Positions 11,170 through 23,858 of a DNA stretch of 64,000 bases are shown piece after piece. Where the stretch lies: positions 1 to 64,000 of the forward strand of contig RCAB01000257.1 of the NCBI GenBank assembly GCA_003640385.1, written 5' to 3'. The first letter of the stretch is position 1, and each line of letters starts with the position of its first letter. The stretch comes from Setaria digitata. Its lineage: Eukaryota > Nematoda > Chromadorea > Rhabditida > Setariidae. The translations under genes and the position numbers were made by a program. The notes under the pieces were generated by a model that saw only the letters and a list, made by a program, of their open reading frames with translations, made no database searches and was not told the origin of the DNA.

Positions 11170-14100
11170 ATGTCGCATCCTTTCCTGCTTATCCTGCTTT
11201 CCGCATGTATTACCGCGACGACGTACAGCCAGATACAGCATATCGTGATACAGACGGGCTGCTTCAACATTCATCCATGTCCAAAAGCATATCAAACATC
11301 ACACAATAGTATTATTTTCATCCATTGAGTTTGATAATTTCACCAACTTGTCATCTTTTTCACCAGTAGTTGCTGCTTGATTAATTTACTGTGTCACTGA
11401 TTTATCAGAATTTTTCCAGATCTACCACGGACAACAACGTCGGCCGTACCACTAACACCTCGCCGACTGTTAATCAAGACAAGATATATTAACGACTTGA
11501 CAACCGCTTCATTAACTAGACAATCAGTTACCACCGCAGTACCATCAACGTGGCTTACAAATTTCACCACATTGCTATCTCAGCTATCATCGGAAATAAT
11601 TACTACCACTACCACCGATTCCACCAGTATCACGGATACCACCACTTCTGCAATCACTGCTGCTACTGCTACAACTCTTTTCACTAGCACTACCGCAAAT
11701 TTTATTACCGCCGCAATGACCACAGATACTACAGTTCCAGAAGCTACTGAGGTCATGGGAACGACGTCTACTGTATTGGTGACATTTGAGAAATCAAGTT
11801 CCTTAACACCTGATAGGACAATTGTAAAGCAGTTTACACCGATGAGGAAGAAACTATCTAGTTAGTAGGATTTCACCCATTTAACTTTTGCTTGTTAAAT
11901 CTAATCTCGGCTGAAATTTTTTTCAAATCGACCACCAGATTCTAAATTTTTGCCTGATTATATATTGAGCTGGCAAGATACATGCTATCAAAGAGTGTAT
12001 TTTATTTCGTTTTTAAGGAATTAATTTTGCAAGTTTTATTTCATAAAGAAAAGACAAATTTGTTTCGTAGATGAGAAAAAAGACATTGATCTCTTTATTA
12101 AAAGATAAAAGGTTAAACCATACATTAAAAAAGTACAGCATTTTAACCAAAGGATTCTATAACGGAGTTTGCTTTATTCTAATTTCCTTTCGGAGTTTTA
12201 AATTAAACCGGGCTTACATGTTTCTAACATGAACGTTTCCTCCAGATTTTCAATTCAAATCAGTAATCATTCTAAGCACTAAGTATTTTCAGGAACAAAA
12301 AATCCTTGCTTGATTGGTAAGCCATTGAAAAGTAAGAGTGGAATGACGATGCTATGCAAACCAAGCATGAAATCAAACGGTGGTTGCCCAACTAATTTCT
12401 GGTGTCATGTTGGTGTAAACGACCAGTCAACCGTTTGCTGTCCTGTGCTGGCCGGTACTAAATTTTGATAACTTTTCACTGATATGTCAAATAAACTAAT
12501 TCTCAGAAATCAACAGATCATTTAAGAAGATCGCTGTAAGCAGCCGATGTTGACGGGTACAGGAGTGGATACCACGATACGCTGGTACTTCAATGCGGAG
12601 CTGAAGTACTGCTTGCAGTTCAACTACAGAGGGTTTCGCGGAAATGCAAATAACTTTGTCACTCAATCGGAATGTATGGAAACATGCGTTGGTGGTAACT
12701 ATCAATGCATCTTTTAAAACGAACTTACCTCAGACATAATAAAATAGGCTTTTTCAAAATCGCAAAATAATTTTAAAAAATTTTGAAAAAAAATCCAAAT
12801 TAGACTTTACAGAATCTGAAGAAGACAGAAATCCATGTAAATATGGTGGTCCGGCAAAGGATTCTGACGAAAGACCAATAATATGCAATTTGGCCAATTC
12901 AACGGCATGTCCTAAGGGATACTTCTGTCATGTTGGAGTTTCTCAAGAGGAAACAGCTTGCTGCGAACAATCTGGAAGTCTGTTTAATTTTGTAGCCTCG
13001 GGTTCTTTCCAGAGGGAAGGCTCATTTAAGTCCCTGGACAATAAAAATTTCTGCAACAGTAATTTAATGAACTTTCCATCAATCCTAACCATTCATCGTG
13101 TAAATTAATCGACATTTTGAAATTCCATCGCAGTGAATGGAATACAATTCAGCCGTAGCTAACAAATCGAAATTTCGTGAAGCTTCTTTGGAAATAGTAA
13201 AATTTGGACATAAAATGAATGAGTTAAATGGTTTAAAAGCGTAATTCCAGTAGCAGATCCCTGCAGTCTACCTGTGGAAGAGGGACAAGGTGAAGAGAAG
13301 CTAGACCGTTACTACTACAATCACATCTCAGGGGGTTGTCTGCAGTTCATTTATCGCGGACTGAAGGGCAATGAAAACAATTTCCCGACGGGTGAAATGT
13401 GCGTAGAGAAATGCATGCGTATGTACTTATAAATAATTACAGATCACCCCTAATTGCACTACTTATTGTTACTTTGTTGAATGGAAAGTAAATAAGAGTA
13501 ACGGGATAGAATTTGCAAGTGGCATTTAGGCTTCTAAAAATTTTATGATAGGAAGGACAAAAGAAGTTAATGTTGTTCGCTCGAGAATGCAAAGCGTTTA
13601 TTTATAAAGACTTGAAAGGAAATCAGAATAATTTTCTTACGAGAAACAATGCAAACGTATTTTCCTTCCATCTTTTTTTCGAATCTAAGAAAATGCTGGC
13701 AAACATTTTTCCATTGATTAGCTAATGCCGAAATTTCAATTAACTAAATTGATCGACGACTACTTAACTTGATACTAACTAAGCGTAATTTCTAAAATCA
13801 GGAAAGTCCAAAGATCCATGTAGTACTGGGCCAATGCTTTTGACACCGATGAACAAGCCTTTTTTTTGCTCTGCAACAAACGTTTGTCCACAGAATTATT
13901 GGTGTCACATAGGTGCAAATGGCAGCAATGTCTGTTGTCCAGAAAATGGTGAGTTCAACAATTGCAGTTGATTAGCTCAAATTTAAACAGTTGGTCAATT
14001 TAGCGACTGATTCGCTTATTTTATCGTCATCTGTGATCTTACTTAAAAAACCACTGGAAAAATCAGAAATCATTCGACAATGTTAAGGTATGGACCGTTG

Positions 14101-17100
14101 CGAACAACCAGTGGTTGAAGGCACTGGTGATAAGAAATTAGTGCGATGGTATTTTGATCAGGCTTTGCATAAATGCTCCATATTCTACTATCATGGAGAA
14201 GGAGGAAATCAAGTTATTTTAATTATTTCTAACAGTTCAAAAATTTCATATAACTTGATTTTTGAGAGCTAAAATTTAAAAAATCAAATTTATTTACATT
14301 AAATGACAATAGTGTACCACTTTTAAGATTTTTACTGCAGTAATCATATATTACAGTAAATCATTAAGAACCAGTTTTTAAAGTAATTAATTTGTTTCTC
14401 ACCAGTTTGTTTCACCGTTTTCATTCAAATAGAGGTCACTTTTAGTGTTCATTGATGCATCTATTTTTAATTGATAGAAAGCTGAAATCGTTTATAGAAT
14501 TCATTCTTGACTGAAGATGATTGCAATAATGTATGTCCCACGTATGAAAATCCATGTGCTAATGGCGAGCCGCTCCTAATAAATAATAAGCCAAAAATAT
14601 GCAATCCGGAAGAGCGTTGTCCTCACTTATATTACTGTCACATCGGATCCGATGGAGAACAAAACTACTGCTGTCATAAAAGTATGTCCTATTCACTTTC
14701 AAAATGATTAAAAGCATAATATTTTGTGCTTCACGTGATAACAATTATCTGATCATTAAGATTATCATGTTAATGATAAGTCCTTCTGTGCTTTTGGCTC
14801 ACGTTGATGAAAACTTGAAAAAAGACGAAATAAATAATTAGATACTTTATTTCATTTGAAGAATTTCAGAAAAAGCGAGCGATGTTTCCACTGAAAATGA
14901 TAAGAAGCTAATCAAATATGGTAGTAGCTTGAGTGATGTGATAACCTAATATGATTAAAGAGTAGTCAAATTATAGCAATGACGAGTGGTCATTATATAA
15001 TTAACGCAGTGGATAGATGAAATGTAAAAGAATTGTTCTTGACGCTGGCATAATTTCTAATTATAAAATGCCATTTTTGAAAAAATTCAAACAGCTGTTT
15101 ACAGATGGAGATCCATGTGATCAGACAATGAATCAAGGAGAGGGTGGATCATTACTTTTAAGATATTATTATGATAAGGATACTCATCGATGTCGTGAAT
15201 TTGTTTATCACGGCGTAAGAGGCAATGCAAATAATTTCTTGAGTGAAGCAGATTGTGAAGCAACTTGTCCTGGTAAGTTGTTCCATGATTTCCTAGACTC
15301 AATTTTTCATCACCTTCAACTTTTTTCAAAAGATTAAGAACTTTGACTGGGAAGTTTCATTAGAATTTACCTAAGCCAGATGTAACAATGAAATCTTGCA
15401 GAGGAAAAATATTCATTCACTAATTTTTGCAGTAGTACCAAATCCATGTAAACACGGTAGACCGCTTACCAATGTGAAGAATGAGCCCATAATTTGTAAT
15501 GGTAGTGAAAGCTGTCCCAATGAATACTTTTGCCATATTGGAGGTGCACCGGAAACGACTAATTGTTGTCTGGGATGTTTGTTTTTCCTTTCTCAATAAT
15601 TAATTAGAACTATTTTTGGTTTGGTTGAACAGATTAGCATTACATCAACAGCTTTTTATTCCCAAAAGCATCATCGAATTGTTTTGATAAAGTGAAAAAA
15701 TCAAATTCAGATTTCATCAGCAAATTTATCTGCATGATAATTGGAATTTACTGATGAAATCTGAATTTAATTTTATCACTTTTACAGCTCGTGTTGCCTG
15801 TGACTTACTGGTAGAAGTCGGAAAAGGATTTGAGCAGTTGTACAGGTGGTATTTTGATCGAAGTGAACAAATGTGCCGTAAATTAATCTATCGTGGCCTT
15901 TTCGGCAATGCGAACAATTTCATCTCACGTGAAGCATGTCAACAGAACTGCAAAGGTCTAAAATTACAGCTTCATTGATCAAATTTCTTTTATTCCTAAG
16001 ATTTTTTTGGGGAGTACAAGCTAATGAACTCGGAGAACAAAGTGGACACTGCAGAAAAGTCTTTAATTAGACTTGAAACAAAGCTAATCCACCAATCAGT
16101 AATCAGCAATAATAATAATGGTGGAAATCATAGTTGCAGTGAGAATTTATTGCAGAAATGAATCCATGTGGGAGTGGAGCACCTATGGTGGATGAAACAG
16201 GAGAACGAATCTTTTGCGTATCAAATGGAATAGATAATTGTCCAAATGATTATTACTGTCACAAAGGGTCTTCTTCTGCAACGACAGTTTGCTGCCCTCG
16301 ACAAGGAAAGCTATTTTCTTAAAAAAAAAGTTGATGAAATTGGAACTGAATTTGAAAACTGTTTTGTTTTTTACAAAAACAATTTCTCATGAGAGCTGAA
16401 AGATGCTGTTCATACGCAGAAGAAAAAGAATAAATAGAGGATTCTAGTAGTGATTTCCGCTAACTCAAAATCTTTTTTTTTTTTTTGTTGACTATATTTC
16501 TATAGTAGAAGCAAATTTTAGGTAGGAATCCGTGTACGCAGATACGAGTTGTTGGATATGGCGATGAAGCAATTTCACGGTGGTTCTATGATGGGAATCG
16601 TAAGAAGTGCTTGGAATTTAATTATAGTGGAGCAGGTGGCAATGAGAATAATTTCCTTTCTATGGAAAGCTGTGAGGAATCTTGCCAAGGTTTTTTTTGT
16701 CTTGTAAATTAGGACAAAAAGTGAACAGTTAAGGAAATAGGGCCAAATTATTCGGCGGCCAAATTTTGACTGTTCTTTTAAGCAAGAAAATGGAAATTTG
16801 ATCATATTTTAGAAAGACAAGACTACTGTCCACACGGTGAACCACTCATGGAAGCATCTGGAAAAGCTTTGGCTAAATGTGGAGTGACTAATGCGTGTCC
16901 AATGGGATTCATATGTAATATCAATATCGAGAAAAATACTACCGCATGTTGCCAGGTGTCTTAGAAGTTTAATTTAAAACAAGAGAGATTGATAAAATAT
17001 TTGAATTTCAATCTTTATTTTTGTTGCAGAAGTAATTTTAATAGTTTCAGTCCGTCCCTAGCTGGTGCGTACTACCAGTTTTTATAGGATCCTGCAAATT

Positions 17101-17431
17101 TTTGTTTGCAACCAATGAACCCAGGACAGTGTAAGAAATTCGAAATACGTTATGGCTATGATCCGGAATTGGACGATTGCGTTTCTTATCAATATGGAGG
17201 TAATGATACAAATTTTCTATTATAATTTATTTCTCCTGCTTATAGCAATAGTATTTTGCTTAACAAAAGTAACTCAAGATTCAATCAAACTTAATAATGG
17301 AAGATGAGACCATGATACTGGTAGCCTAACTTCTCAACATTATTCTTTACAATTATACAGGTTGTGGTGGCACATTGAACAACTTTGAAACTTCGGAAAA
17401 ATGTACTAAAGTGTGCTGTAAGAATGGCTGA
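11170..17431 (+). CDS. Secreted multi-domain lustrin/Kunitz protein with Thr-rich stalk
   Basis: Seventeen exons: 11170-11308, 11420-11860, 12293-12454, 12530-12691, 12813-12977, 13257-13418, 13802-13948, 14088-14212, 14498-14681, 15105-15272, 15433-15576, 15788-15955, 16156-16305, 16522-16689, 16813-16955, 17088-17199, 17361-17431; 936 residues. A signal peptide (MSHPFLLILLSACITATTYS) precedes a Thr/Ser-rich stalk (47-193). Seven alternating pairs follow: lustrin-type Cys-rich modules (NPC..G.PL ... CP..Y.CH.G ... CC) and Kunitz modules (R.W/Y-Y/F ... G.NNF ... C...C). Almost every module is a class 1-1 exon. Kunitz 1-6 keep four cysteines and lack C14 and C38; Kunitz 7 has all six with Lys after the second Cys, the usual trypsin-type P1. 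Related worm proteins are secreted, often cuticle- or moult-associated (family knowledge); inhibition is inference. The donor after lustrin 6 reads GA. TGA 17429-17431 ends the model; a GTAAGA overlapping the last Cys codons could extend it. Confidence 0.85.
11420..11860 (+). other. Thr/Ser-rich mucin-like stalk exon
   Basis: One 441-nt exon, phase 1 at both ends, encodes about 147 residues dominated by Thr, Ser, Ala and Ile/Val. It contains a run of six Thr (EIITTTTTTDSTS-type composition) and no cysteine. Such segments in secreted worm proteins are usually heavily O-glycosylated spacers. It separates the signal-peptide exon, which carries two Cys, from the first lustrin module. Codon runs of ACC/ACT/ACA make it repeat-prone. 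Confidence 0.75.
13541..13665 (+). pseudogene. Decayed Kunitz-domain exon inside an intron
   Basis: In the intron between Kunitz 2 and lustrin 3, one frame reads FYDRKDKRS then a stop. A shifted frame then reads ECKAFIYKDLKGNQNNFLTR. These are the two conserved halves of a Kunitz module of this gene (W-Y/F-Y-D/N, then C..F.Y.G..GN.NNF), in the right order and roughly the right spacing. They are broken by a stop and a frameshift. The final two cysteines and a good donor are missing. This is the remnant of an eighth Kunitz module lost from the coding sequence. Confidence 0.7.
15689..15782. repeat. Imperfect inverted repeat at the acceptor of the Kunitz 5 exon
   Basis: Arms 15689-15727 and 15744-15782 (39 nt each) pair with four mismatches around a 16-nt loop. 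The right arm ends four bases before the acceptor AG (15786-15787), so the hairpin would include the pyrimidine tract and probable branch region. It has no protein-coding content. It may be a small palindromic element or MITE remnant. Confidence 0.8.
16306..16307 (+). other. Non-canonical splice donor (GA instead of GT) after lustrin 6
   Basis: Phase and module spacing place the exon end at 16305 (ending ...CGACAAG, phase 1 like every neighbouring module). The intron then reads GAAAGC where GTAAGC would be a consensus donor. Without splicing here, translation stops at 16320-16322 after four more codons. This is a real substitution, a non-canonical GA-AG intron, or a sequence error. Confidence 0.6.
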
Positions 17432-20400
17432 ATCGTTAATTCATTTTTATGAGTTGTAATGGATAGAATCGTTGTTTTTACTGTTTTTCTTTGCTTTTCT
17501 ACTAAGCTAGAATTAAGCCAAAATACAGGAAAATTAAAATTCAGTAATTGAGGATTAAAATAGACTCTTGTGTTAATTTATTGTCCATTATTAGGCATAA
17601 CTGCTTTAGTGATCAAAACTAACTCGGTAATTTTGGCTTATCGAGATGTGGATGTGCTGGAACAAGATCATTCTAGGTCCATTGCTCAGAATTGGCTTTT
17701 TTGTCTCCTATATTACAGTACCTCGCGAGTTTTTTTGCATGGTTAACACGCATTTGAACAGTGTTTTGTAAATAGCGGCCTAAGTAATATTAGGACAATC
17801 AGTTTTCAATGACTGAGATCAGTTACTTTGCAGATTTGATTAAAATTTAGCTATTTTTTGCCAAAATCTGAATTACTTCGATTTAATAGTCAATACATTG
17901 GACATTATGTTGATCGTTGTAAAAGGATGAAAGTAAATTTTCGGTATTTGGTTGTGTTATCTACTTGTTATTTATTATTAACCTGGTGTCTCTTTTCCTT
18001 TTTTCATATTTTAAGCTTTTACAATGAAGAATTTGTTAGTGAGTTGAAATTCTTTATTGTTATTTTTAAATGAAACTAGTATTTTTAAGTTTCAGATTTT
18101 AATTCGTTCCAAAATGAGGGTAAAGTTGTAAGAAAAATTTACGAAAAATCTGTCAATGTAAGACTTAAATAATTGTAACTTTGGTTGTATTCAATTAACT
18201 TGATAAAATATAAATTTTATCTTCGTAACAAAACAAAAATTAAAACGATGTAGTACAATAATTTAAAACTTTCGTTAAATAGGACAACTATAAAGTTCAG
18301 TAAAACTGGATAATTACCAAACAGCCTGTTTGCATTTGGTTTTTCAATAATTTACAATGATTATCATTAATTTAGGCTTATAGCGTGAATGGGATAATTT
18401 TGATATCAATTCATTATTTGTACGAGTACTTCCGGAAGCAAAAATCCAGTGGCATCAGGATTTCTACTTCCAGTAGGATGACCTAAATTATTATATTATG
18501 AAGCAGAAATTTTAATTTTTTCATTCAAATTCTGATAGGATTTTCTAAAATCTTACTCGTACAATTATCAAAATATTATACGAAATTTTTCCTACAATAT
18601 AACACTTTTCGTTTTTTTATTTGGGAACGAAAAATTTTTTAAAAAATGTGAAATTGCATTTATTTCATGTTTCTAGCCATCGTGACTCATGTTATGGGCA
18701 CTTTCTTCAAAAATTGTCCTGATGACTTCATATTTTAGAAGAGGAAAAAATTAATGATTGTAGCGAAGTCAACGCAAATTGTAATTGAATCAATAAAAGC
18801 TTCAAATCATAAAATTAGTTGACGATCGATTTATTTTCAATTGTTTAAATTTCTGAAATTTGCTTTTATTACAGATGAAAATTTAAAAATATTATTTACT
18901 TTGCAGAAAATGTTGTATGATTGGTATACTATTCAATGATAGGGAAATTTGAGGTTGAAAGTGAATCGGTCTCTAAGTGACAAATTTTTTTTTTCTAATT
19001 TAACTAGCTAATTAACTTTATGCTCCATCAGTGTCAATCATTTATTTCTTTTTCATCACACGGGGATTGCATTTAATCGTCATAAATCGTCCAATTTCGG
19101 AAAGTTACAGTAACGAAAACTTGCCCGTGTGTAAATTTTATAAATAACAAATCTGTCCATTTCCACAGAGCAGCTTTAATAACTGTAAAGTCTATTAAAA
19201 GATGAAAATGACACGTTGGATAATATTTACTTTTTTTTTTTTAAGTTATAATACATGTTTAATATCAGCTGTGCAACGTTGTTTACCAAAACTTTGAAAT
19301 TTTGTTTTGCCCGATAATTGCACTTATGTTTTATCCACAAGCAATCACTCTTAAATTACGACAACTGAGAAATATTTTGCTAATTCAAGACTGCTTATTT
19401 GCACTTCACTCATTTCCCTTCATTTTCTTTTTAATATATTTTAATTCGTCATGTCAAAGTAATCTAGTTGATATTTCATGCAAGCTACAGCAGAAAATTA
19501 CCGAAAAAAGATGCCACATGAAATTTATGAATTTGTCCTGTCATTAGCTTTGAATTTCATTTTACTATGAATTGGTAAAAAGGATTGATTTCTCAAAGTT
19601 TTTATAACTACAACAATACAACGAGGCGTAATTGAAAGTGTGAAAAGAACTGATAACAAAAGAGTTTATCACTAATGTTAGGTGAAAAATATTAGCATTT
19701 TGTTTTAGAAATAATAAGGAATTCAATGGTTTTTGTTACTTTTCGGTGCCAGGAAGTGGCGAATCTGCCTTTATTAAATAACAATCACCTGACCTATTTA
19801 GTAACATTTGAAATACCGAATGGATCATTTGAAAAATTTAATTTCCCTACTTCGCATCCATTAACAATTCTGCCTGTTCCCGATATCGGCATAAATCACT
19901 TCCTGCAAACTTGTAACATTTGAATTTGCACTTAAAAAATGTCAATTTTAACACCATGCTAATAAATGTATTAAAATTTTCTACAAGTTTAATCCCTCCA
20001 TCCAATTCAGCTTGCAATTCAAGACTGAATTTAGGAAAAAAAAACGATTTCAGTTTCATGGTTTTACAATTACTTCAAGTCAGTATATCTTTCCAGCAAA
20101 ATCCATAGTTTTATTCCTAATGGGAAAGGATTTTAGAGCTGACTGATGGAAGAGACATCATTATCATTAAATTACTTTAAAACTAGATCTGGCTTCTTTC
20201 TATTTTTACCTGACATAATTCTTTATCTTGCTCACTTTTCAAACTGAATATCAGTTCAACATCATTTCATTTCAATTAGTATTTCGTTATGAATACACAC
20301 ACATATTTCCATAAAGTTAGGTGCATATTTAAATATATTGCGATTCCGATTGAATAAACAATCAAGTTATGCTGATTTTGAAAAAATACCGATACGCAAA

Positions 20401-23400
20401 ATTTAATTAAACAATCCTAAAGGTTTAAAAAGGGATTAAAATTGTTACTTTCTGAAAAAAATCCTGCCTTTAACCAAAACATCTGAGTGGAAGAATTTTT
20501 TTTATGTGTTTGTTAATTTCAAACAACTTCGAGCGATGTAACAAAGAATTTAGCATTCATTTCGAAGCCTGTTTGGAAGCAGAAAAAAACTTGATAAAGT
20601 TGATTGTGTCTTTCAGTTCTCTCCGGTCCATTTCCTTATTTTCGTTGCTAACTTTACAGTTTTTTCAATAATTTTACAGGAAATTTTCTTGAAATATCTT
20701 CTTTTTTTGTATAAGCTGAATTACTCTGTTTACTGCTTCTGATAGCATGCCAGATTATCTGATAATCAATTCTTCAGTTACTCTTTTACGAGCATAACAG
20801 AAGTTTTGGTAAAATGATTGCAAGCTCTAAAAGCGAGCAAAAATCATGGCTTAAAATAAAATCATTTGTAGCTGAGACAATTACTTAGACAAAAAGCCAG
20901 CGGGGTGATATGGTGCGTTTGATTTGAGAGGAAGTTTGAGCTCAAGAAGGGATGATGGATTAAGTGGGGTTGCAGTCGAATTTTGAAGGGTTAAAGAAAA
21001 TAACAGATCATAATTTTCAATCGATATTTCAGGTCAATTATCAATAAAATTTTTTGGAACAAGAATTATTTTAGGCTTGCTAACTAACAAAGGTATCAAG
21101 AAAGGGAGGAAACAGTATCGAGAAATGATAGTTCGTTAAATTCTCCACGTTTAGGTGTCAATCATTATCGATCAACTTTTCTTTCTTTTTAAGGAAAAGT
21201 TTCTCTAAAAATATTTAAGTTTTAATAAGTCATTCATATTTTAAAAAAAATATCAAAAAGCTTTTCATCACATATTTTACCTATTTATATTTTCACATAA
21301 ATCCGGTAAGTTTATCGGAAATTGACGAACTATTTAGAGCTGGTTGGAATTACTACTATTTTTAGCTGCAGAATTGTGTAAGTATTATAATAAAGGTTAG
21401 GCAAGGAAGTACGTTGAAAGATTATGATGGTGTTTGAGGTTAGAAGTATTCAGGGTTTTGTAACTCAAGTAGTTAAACTAGCATTTTCTTTTCTGTTCCA
21501 TTCAGTGTCATTTCATCTTGAAATTTCATTTCAATTCAAATTATCTCTGTTGTTTGCTTTCTTCTTCTTTTACAGCTTAAACAAAAGAAACAGTTGGAAG
21601 TAGCGACTACTTTTGTATTATTTTAATGCTCACTCCATAATGCCATCGTGGAAGATAGTTTCAGTAGTCGCTTATTTCAATGAGAGCAGAAGAAAAAGAT
21701 TCTCACTTCCATTTTCTTCCCTTTTCATTATCACAAAACAAATTTTGATGAAGAAAGTACTTAAACAGCTGTACAAAACCGTACCTCCTTCCGAAAATAT
21801 TTCTGACCATGTCACATCAAAATTAAACCACTAATAATTAAATAATTTATTTGCTTTGTTGCAATTTTTTAGCCCTATACCTCACTTCTGTATCCCGGGA
21901 AATAAAAATTGAGCATTTTACAGTTTATATTTGCTCGAGCGATATTTTGCTCGATTATTCAGTTACTTTCCACTGCTTTGAAGTGAATGCGCTCCATTGA
22001 AATCAATTATTTTTTGATTCCATCAGGAAATAGACAAATTGCTTTTCAACTTTTGCTATGCTAAAAATAATAAAATGCATTCTTTCTAGCAAAAAAAAGA
22101 AAAATTCAAGATTTCCAGTTTTGTTTGCAGCAAAAAAAAAAAAAAAAAGAAATTAAAAAGGCTAATTTCTAAAAAAAATTTGTTCACATCTTGAAACTGA
22201 AATATATTCCATGAATCGAAGCTATAATAGATGAGAGTCGAGAATTGTCTTCAGATATCAACGTCATTTCTTCATGATCTTTTAGAATGTTCATTTCTAA
22301 GCCAATATAATTGCTCAATTTCACACCAGGTGCTTATGACAGAGGTGTATTTATTATCTTCTGTTAATTGCAACCAGAAAAACTGGAGTAACAGAAGTTG
22401 TGCTCAAGAAAATTTGTCCTACTTCGTTGAGTTACTTCGTGCTACATTGCGCAACTTCCAAAATATTCCAATAACTGTCATTTTCGAATCCTTATCAATA
22501 ATTTATCGCTTATAGCCAGATTTTTTGCACTGAGAGTTAACAAATACAATATAATGGATGGTGATACCATTGAACCGGACTATATCGCTTTATTGATTAT
22601 CTCAAACTTTGCAAGTTAGTTCTTAACTGCTGCTTACTTTCCCTCAAAATCAAAATTCCCCAAATAGATTATATAGCTTCCATACTTTGTGATAAAATAC
22701 CTTTCCTTTTGCTCACAGTCTTTTTTTTTTAATGTTAAATTAACCGAGATTAAATTGCTCTCTTTAAACAAGTTTCTATATCTCGTTTCATATCTTTTGT
22801 CAAATAATTAACAAAACGGAGCAATTAGAAGCATCCCATTTCAAATACTGCACCAATCAAGGTCATCATCAAGAGAACAATGGAAAACCTGTATTTTTAT
22901 GAAGGTATCATGTATGGTATCCGGATCCAGAGCCGGAAACTTGATTTTCAGAAGTTTGGAAAGAGGAAAACTGTTCCATGAGATTTAGGAATAAAATTGA
23001 TTGTGAAATTTTAAAAAGAAAAAAATACACATTTGGAATAGATGTCGCATTTCGGAAGTAGTGAGATCCGGATAGCAAATTAGTATATCTACGGCTGATT
23101 TTAATGTGTAGGTGTATCCATTCAGTGCACCCATACATATAAATAAATATATCAACCTAGTTTAAAAGCAGTTTAATAGATATTCCTCTCTCCGAATCGT
23201 ACAGAGATCACGAAACGATACACGACACAAACCCAATCAGTCATCCTTGTGATCGTTGCGGAAGACAGATCCAGCACCTGTCCATTTGCTACCTGTCTAA
23301 TCTGTTTTCTCGTTTTGCCATTCTGTAGAAAAGTGGTAAAAGCGAAGAAATTTTCGATTGCATACTAGAAGTGCTGCAAAGTAGACGAAAATGAAATGTG

Positions 23401-23830
23401 AAACTTTAGTGGCGGCAGCAGGTTCACAGCAACACCAATATCCGGATACGATTTCTTGAACTGAAGAAATCGAAATTCTCTTGACTATAATACGAACAAT
23501 GATGACGACGATGATAATGATAATGATGATTATCGATGCGATAACTATTACGGCAGAGCAGGTCTTCTCGATCTCACCGTGACAATCATTCATCCGTCTA
23601 AATATATCCCCTTGTTTCCTGTCCATGCTTTTCGATTGTGTTGCTGAAACGAGCTTTGGCGTTTGAATGGTAAAGGCTCTCTGATGAACAAAACTTGATA
23701 GCAATCAGAAATCCTTTGCTGAAGATATAATCCGTCGATTATTACGACTTTTAATTTTTGCATTCTGTTTTCTGGTCCTGAAGACCACAGTAAATGGCCT
23801 GAAATCATCCTTGCTAGAAGCAAATCCTCC
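17432..23830. other. Long AT-rich intergenic region, no recognised gene
   Basis: About 6.4 kb between the lustrin/Kunitz gene and the ADAMTS gene. Open frames are short, of AT-rich composition, overlap on both strands (for example around 19850-20100) and show no domain or splice support. It holds simple features only: a poly-A run of about 20 bases near 22131-22148 and a GAT/GAC-rich microsatellite at 23501-23538. Regulatory DNA for the ADAMTS gene is expected at its right end. Confidence 0.5.
23501..23538. repeat. GAT/GAC trinucleotide-type microsatellite
   Basis: A run of GATGAC and GATAAT units, interrupted but clearly repetitive. On the minus strand it is read as a stretch of Ile/Val codons, which makes a spurious membrane-like peptide in an open frame at 23297-23704. 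It lies about 320 bp upstream of the ADAMTS start codon. Confidence 0.7.
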
Positions 23831-23858
23831 TCCAAACTTTCACAGGTGTTTCCTACGG
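23830..23858 (+). promoter_or_regulatory. 3' splice acceptor 13 nt before the ADAMTS start codon
   Basis: CTTTCACAG ends at 23845, and ATG follows at 23859 with no intervening ATG. It may be a spliced-leader acceptor or the end of a 5'UTR intron. It supports the signal-peptide exon as the true first coding exon. Confidence 0.5.

Noticed and set aside
22231..22515. 94-codon plus-strand open frame in the large intergenic gap
   Set aside because: Isolated, AT-rich, no domain and no neighbouring exons. A chance frame is more likely.
23297..23704. 135-codon minus-strand open frame with an Ile-rich membrane-like segment
   Set aside because: The hydrophobic run is produced by the GAT/GAC microsatellite at 23501-23538. 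There is no domain or splice support, and it lies in the probable upstream region of the ADAMTS gene.
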